Positions 60,976-64,000 of a stretch of 64,000 bases of DNA are shown piece after piece. Within the stretch, counting starts at the first letter, position 1. The number at the start of each line of letters is the position of its first letter. The notes under the pieces are model-generated. The model made no database searches. It saw only the letters and a program-made list of their open reading frames with translations, and was not told the origin of the DNA. The position numbers were made by a program, and so were the translations under genes. The stretch lies in contig NC_067474.1 in assembly GCF_947179515.1 (NCBI RefSeq), positions 97,117,324 through 97,181,323 on the forward strand. The letters are read 5' to 3'. The stretch comes from Apodemus sylvaticus. Lineage: Eukaryota > Chordata > Mammalia > Rodentia > Muridae.

Positions 60976-62205
60976 TACTCAGAAAGAATGAGGAAAGTTC
61001 ATGCTTGTGTGGAGGCTGACGATTACAACTCATATTATCTAAGGGAGATTTTTCTGAAACTTTAGTTCACAGAAGTTCTCTCCTGTTTGCCTATGGGATC
61101 GTTTTGTCTTCACTAGCTTGATGCCTGGAAGTTACTTAGTTACTTCTGTTCAGAGTTCTTCCAAGGGTGTCAGATGAAACTAAATACAAATGATTACAAC
61201 TGGGAGTTTCTGTGATTTTAGCTAACAGAGTTATCTTGTGAAGAAAGCTGAGGATGGTCATTTTTAGAGTAAAGACTTTTCACTTTTCAGTAACTTTCTT
61301 CTCTTCCCCTCTACAAAATGCATCTCTCCTCTAACATTAAATGCCTTAAGTTAAGATCATAAGGCTTATTTCCCACCCATATCTGAGTTACTGGGAACCC
61401 TACTGCTGAGAACACAAAGTATGAGGCCCCAGCTTCTCCATTGTTGATGAAGGTGAAGTAAGTCTCAGCCACAGGGCTCAGGAGATTTAGTAAAATTTAA
61501 GAGGTGGCTCCCAAAAGGCACCGGGAACTCCTCAAAAGAACACAAAAGGGGTCGCAATTAACTGTCAGAATTATAGACATATGCCCTGGAAAGTAAAAAT
61601 GCAAACACTGTAAGCCAGAGTCATCTAGCCTCCTTAGTCAAGCAAATAGGTTCAGACAATGTTTTGCCTTAAGTCACAGCCTCATCTGAGAATACCTAAG
61701 GTTCTTGCAGATTCTAAGCTACTGAACAGCCTGCATCAAATGCTTTCTCCCTAACTCATTACCCCCACAGCAGTACTGCCAACAGCCCAACTCAAGCTGA
61801 ACAACCCCAATCCAAACATTCCAACATTTCTGCATAATAATGGAGAGATTCGAAAGAGTGTGCACATGGAGGTTTTTTTTTTTTTTTTTTAAGTATTTCT
61901 AATGTATTTTTTAGGGCTCCTCCTCCACTCTCATTTCTTCCTGACTTGAAGTCACCAGAGAGTTCATGTACTCTTGATAAATTGCTTTCTTACATCCACA
62001 GTGTAAAGGCCCTTATCATTTACCCGCTGGCTTCATTCAACACATTTACTCCCAGGAATACTTTGTCAAAGAGTTCGGGTTCCCCCATACTTCATTTCTT
62101 GCAGCTGATTTGTCTGATCTCTCCTATTCTGGTGGTTAAGTCAACTTTGAATAAATAGCTTTAAAAATTAATTTAACGTTTGGGAAAGATAAGGGTTTCA
62201 CAAGC
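60976..62205. other. Bnc2: Unique intronic sequence
   Basis: No recognised feature; poly(T) run at 61873-61890. Confidence 0.4.
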
Positions 62206-62475
62206 TTGCAGATTGAAGTCAGCTCTCACTCCACAGGGCATTTAGGCTGCAGAAGGCAGGAGAGGGGTGTTACTATCTTGTTCTTCAAGCTCAGCTTGAC
62301 TGTGCAGCCTTGTGATGAGCAGCTGATCCACTTGGAGCCCTGTGTTAGACCTGAGGGAAGGGGGAGTCTGTTCCTCCCCCACTTCCCTTCTCAGCCCTCC
62401 CAAACCCCCACCAAACAAGCCTGTTTGCGCTCCGACCACAACAAATGAGCAGCTGATAGGATCACAGAGAAACAA
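62206..62475. promoter_or_regulatory. Bnc2: Candidate intronic regulatory patch (motif-dense)
   Basis: Unique sequence with two copies of ATGAGCAGCTGAT (62315-62327 and 62445-62457, each with an E-box CAGCTG), an inverted CAAACA-AGCC-TGTTTG forkhead-like pair at 62412-62427, and ACCACA (RUNX-like) at 62435. It lies about 2 kb upstream of the coding exon in the sense of transcription. Motifs are seen; enhancer function is inferred. Confidence 0.35.
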
Positions 62476-62867
62476 TATGACACCAAATCCTGGATTTTAT
62501 GCATGGGTTTGGCACAAGCATCTTTGCAAAGTGAACGCAGACTTATGCTCAGATGTGCTCGGTAGCTGACAGGAAAGTGTTATCCCATCTTCTGAGGCAT
62601 TAAGAAGCCAAGGCTGGTAGTTTCAAAGAAACTGAATGAGAAAAGGGGTGAGGGGAGCAGGAATTTTCAGATAACTGTAAAAGCATGAGTAAAATATATA
62701 AGACAAAGTATTTCCCTCTAAATACCTTTTGTAACCAGACATGAGATAATACGGGTATTTCCTGATGTTTACTTAATTTCTTTTTTTCCATTTAATTTTT
62801 TTGTGAGTTTGCACATCTAACATGGTGCTTGTGTAGTGGTAAGCATATGGCTAACAGGAATTTTCTT

Positions 62868-62955
62868 CTACCATGAGGGCCCTGGAGACTGGACTAGGTT
62901 TGTCATCAGGACTGGTGGCAAGCACGTTTACCTGCTTAACTATCTCAATAGTTTC
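62868..62955 (-). mobile_element. B3-like SINE, reverse
   Basis: ACCATGAGGGCCCTGGAGAC, GTCATCAGGACTGGTGGCAA and CGTTTACCTGCTTAACTATC match the same SINE class as the copy at 9200-9296. Confidence 0.7.
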
Positions 62956-63134
62956 TGATCGATCTGTATAAATGTGTCATATACAAAGAAATAGGAGAGG
63001 TGTGACAAAGCAATATGTACAATAGGGCTCAACAACTTACTCTACAAGGGCCTGATATTTAGTAACTAGTTTTTAAACTGCAACTTTTCTTTAACAATTA
63101 GTCACTTATACACTAGAGTATGGAAGGGAAGGCT

Positions 63135-63161
63135 GGTGTGTGTGTGTGTGTGTGTGTGTGT
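63135..63161. repeat. (GT)n microsatellite
   Basis: Thirteen GT units. Confidence 0.95.
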
Positions 63162-63630
63162 TCCAGTAAAACTTTATTTGCATAGATAGGCATAGGGCCA
63201 TCTTCAGAAGATGATGTTGTCGTAATGACAAAGTCCAAGTAGTCCACAAAGAAAAGGCTCTCAGGGGTCTCAGAGAAGAGCCATAGACAAGGATGTGGAA
63301 AGTGAGCAGTGTGGCTTGAGGCTGTCGGCTGTGAATTCAGCCTGAAACACAGCATCAAAGATAATCCCTTTGTGTTAAGGCTCTACACTATTCCAAGGAA
63401 GTCTGTTTGACAGTTCCAGTTTGTAGAGTCACCAAGAAGTTTGTTCAGAGACAGCATTTAAGTAGCCCTAAATGCCTTGTCTGCATTATAGACAAGGCTG
63501 ATCTCTAGCTCTGAGATATGTCGGCCTCTGACTCTGCCTCTCCCTTCTGAGTTCTGGTATAAAAGTTGTATGCAACTACACACAGCTAAGTAAACAAAGT
63601 TTGATAACATTTAGAGAAAAAAAATTAAGA
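63162..63630. other. Bnc2: Unique intronic sequence
   Basis: No recognised exon. TTCCAGTAAAACTTTATTTGCATAG just after the (GT)n and TCTGAGATATGTCGGCCTCTGACTCTGCCTC near 63510 hint at decayed SINE sequence, not resolved. Confidence 0.35.
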
Positions 63631-63849
63631 AGTTTGGTCTTACTGGGCAGTGATGGCGCAAGCCTGTAATCCCAGCACTTGGGAGGCAGAGGCAGGCAGA
63701 TTTCTGAGTTCGAGGCCAGCCTGGTCTACTGAGTGAGTTCCAGGACAGCCAGGGCTACACAGAGAAACCCTGTCTTGAAAAAACTAAAAAGGAGGAGGAG
63801 GAGGAGGAAGAAGAAAAAGAAAAAGAAGTAGTAGTAGTAGTTTGGTCTT
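63631..63849 (+). mobile_element. Young B1 SINE (Mus type) with target-site duplication
   Basis: The body from 63642 reads CTGGGCAGTGATGGCGCAAG, TAATCCCAGCACTTGGGAGG, TTTCTGAGTTCGAGGCCAGC, GAGTTCCAGGACAGCCAGGG and CACAGAGAAACCCTGTCTTG, nearly intact. The tail is (GGA)n, (GAA)n then (GTA)n. AGTTTGGTCTT flanks it at 63631-63641 and 63839-63849. Confidence 0.97.
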
Positions 63850-64000
63850 TTAACTGACATAAAATGTATAACCCAGAACTGGGCTCTACTGAATTCTAAG
63901 ATGTCCCCAACTATGGAGGATTCAGGCCTAACTCCTGGATGGTCAGAGGCATGAGCTAAGTCATCAAGGTCAAGCAAGTCTATCCTATTCCTGTCCACAA
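63850..64000. other. Bnc2: Unique intronic sequence at window end
   Basis: Nothing recognised. Confidence 0.4.

Larger units (their letters stand above)
60272..64000 (-). other. Bnc2: 3' end of the upstream Bnc2 intron
   Basis: Sequence before the acceptor of the coding exon. It holds a degenerate B1, a reverse B3-like SINE, a (GT)n tract, a young B1 with target-site duplication, and a motif-dense unique patch at 62206-62475. The previous coding exon (expected to end in G after ...HGWVAH) is not in the window. Confidence 0.85.

Noticed and set aside
1..64000. A previously undescribed multi-gene system
   Set aside because: Only one exon of a known gene is supported; no cluster of unexplained conserved coding frames was found.

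Overview
This window looks like mouse (or a very close murine) nuclear DNA from inside one large protein-coding gene. The organism call rests on the repeats. There is a B1 SINE with a Mus-type body, a B2 SINE with an intact target-site duplication, B4, B3 and ID-type SINEs, three rodent L1 (Lx-type) 3' ends, a rodent MaLR LTR, and many long dinucleotide and tetranucleotide repeats. No operon, phage, plasmid, CRISPR, rRNA or tRNA gene was seen.

One protein-coding feature can be supported: a 236-bp internal exon at 60036-60271 on the minus strand. Its peptide matches the conserved N-terminal block of basonuclin, and paralogue-specific residues point to Bnc2 (basonuclin zinc finger protein 2). 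It has an AG acceptor, a GT donor, an upstream phase-1 junction and a downstream phase-0 junction. The gene reads right to left, so 60272-64000 is the end of the upstream intron. Positions 1-60035 are the first 60 kb of the downstream intron, whose other end lies outside the window. No second coding exon was recognised.

Layout from left to right: 1-6300 is mostly unique sequence with an ancient MIR and a long (GA)n tract. A 10-bp-unit minisatellite lies at 6301-6620. 7.9-18.6 kb is repeat-rich, with two Lx 3' ends, B2, B3, B1, two tandem B4s, ID-like SINEs, a hAT-like relic and an L2 relic. 18.6-35 kb is mainly unique, with MIR and L2 relics, (CT)n, (CA)n and a 54-bp alternating purine/pyrimidine tract. 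A third Lx 3' end lies at 35.3-36.0 kb and an MLT1-type LTR at 39.3-39.8 kb. 42-58 kb carries scattered old B1, B4, ID and MIR copies, and a rodent MaLR LTR lies at 58.4 kb. After the exon, the upstream intron holds a possible regulatory patch at 62.2-62.5 kb and a young B1 at 63.6 kb.

The other open reading frames of 60-126 codons are chance or repeat-derived: they show no conserved domain, many run through microsatellites or transposons, and none has convincing splice context. I found no evidence of a novel multi-gene system. The items most worth a second look are non-coding: the indel-free 10-bp minisatellite carrying phased GATA-like motifs, a 20-bp perfect palindrome in unique sequence, a long Z-DNA-prone tract, and several motif-dense unique patches that could be intronic enhancers.
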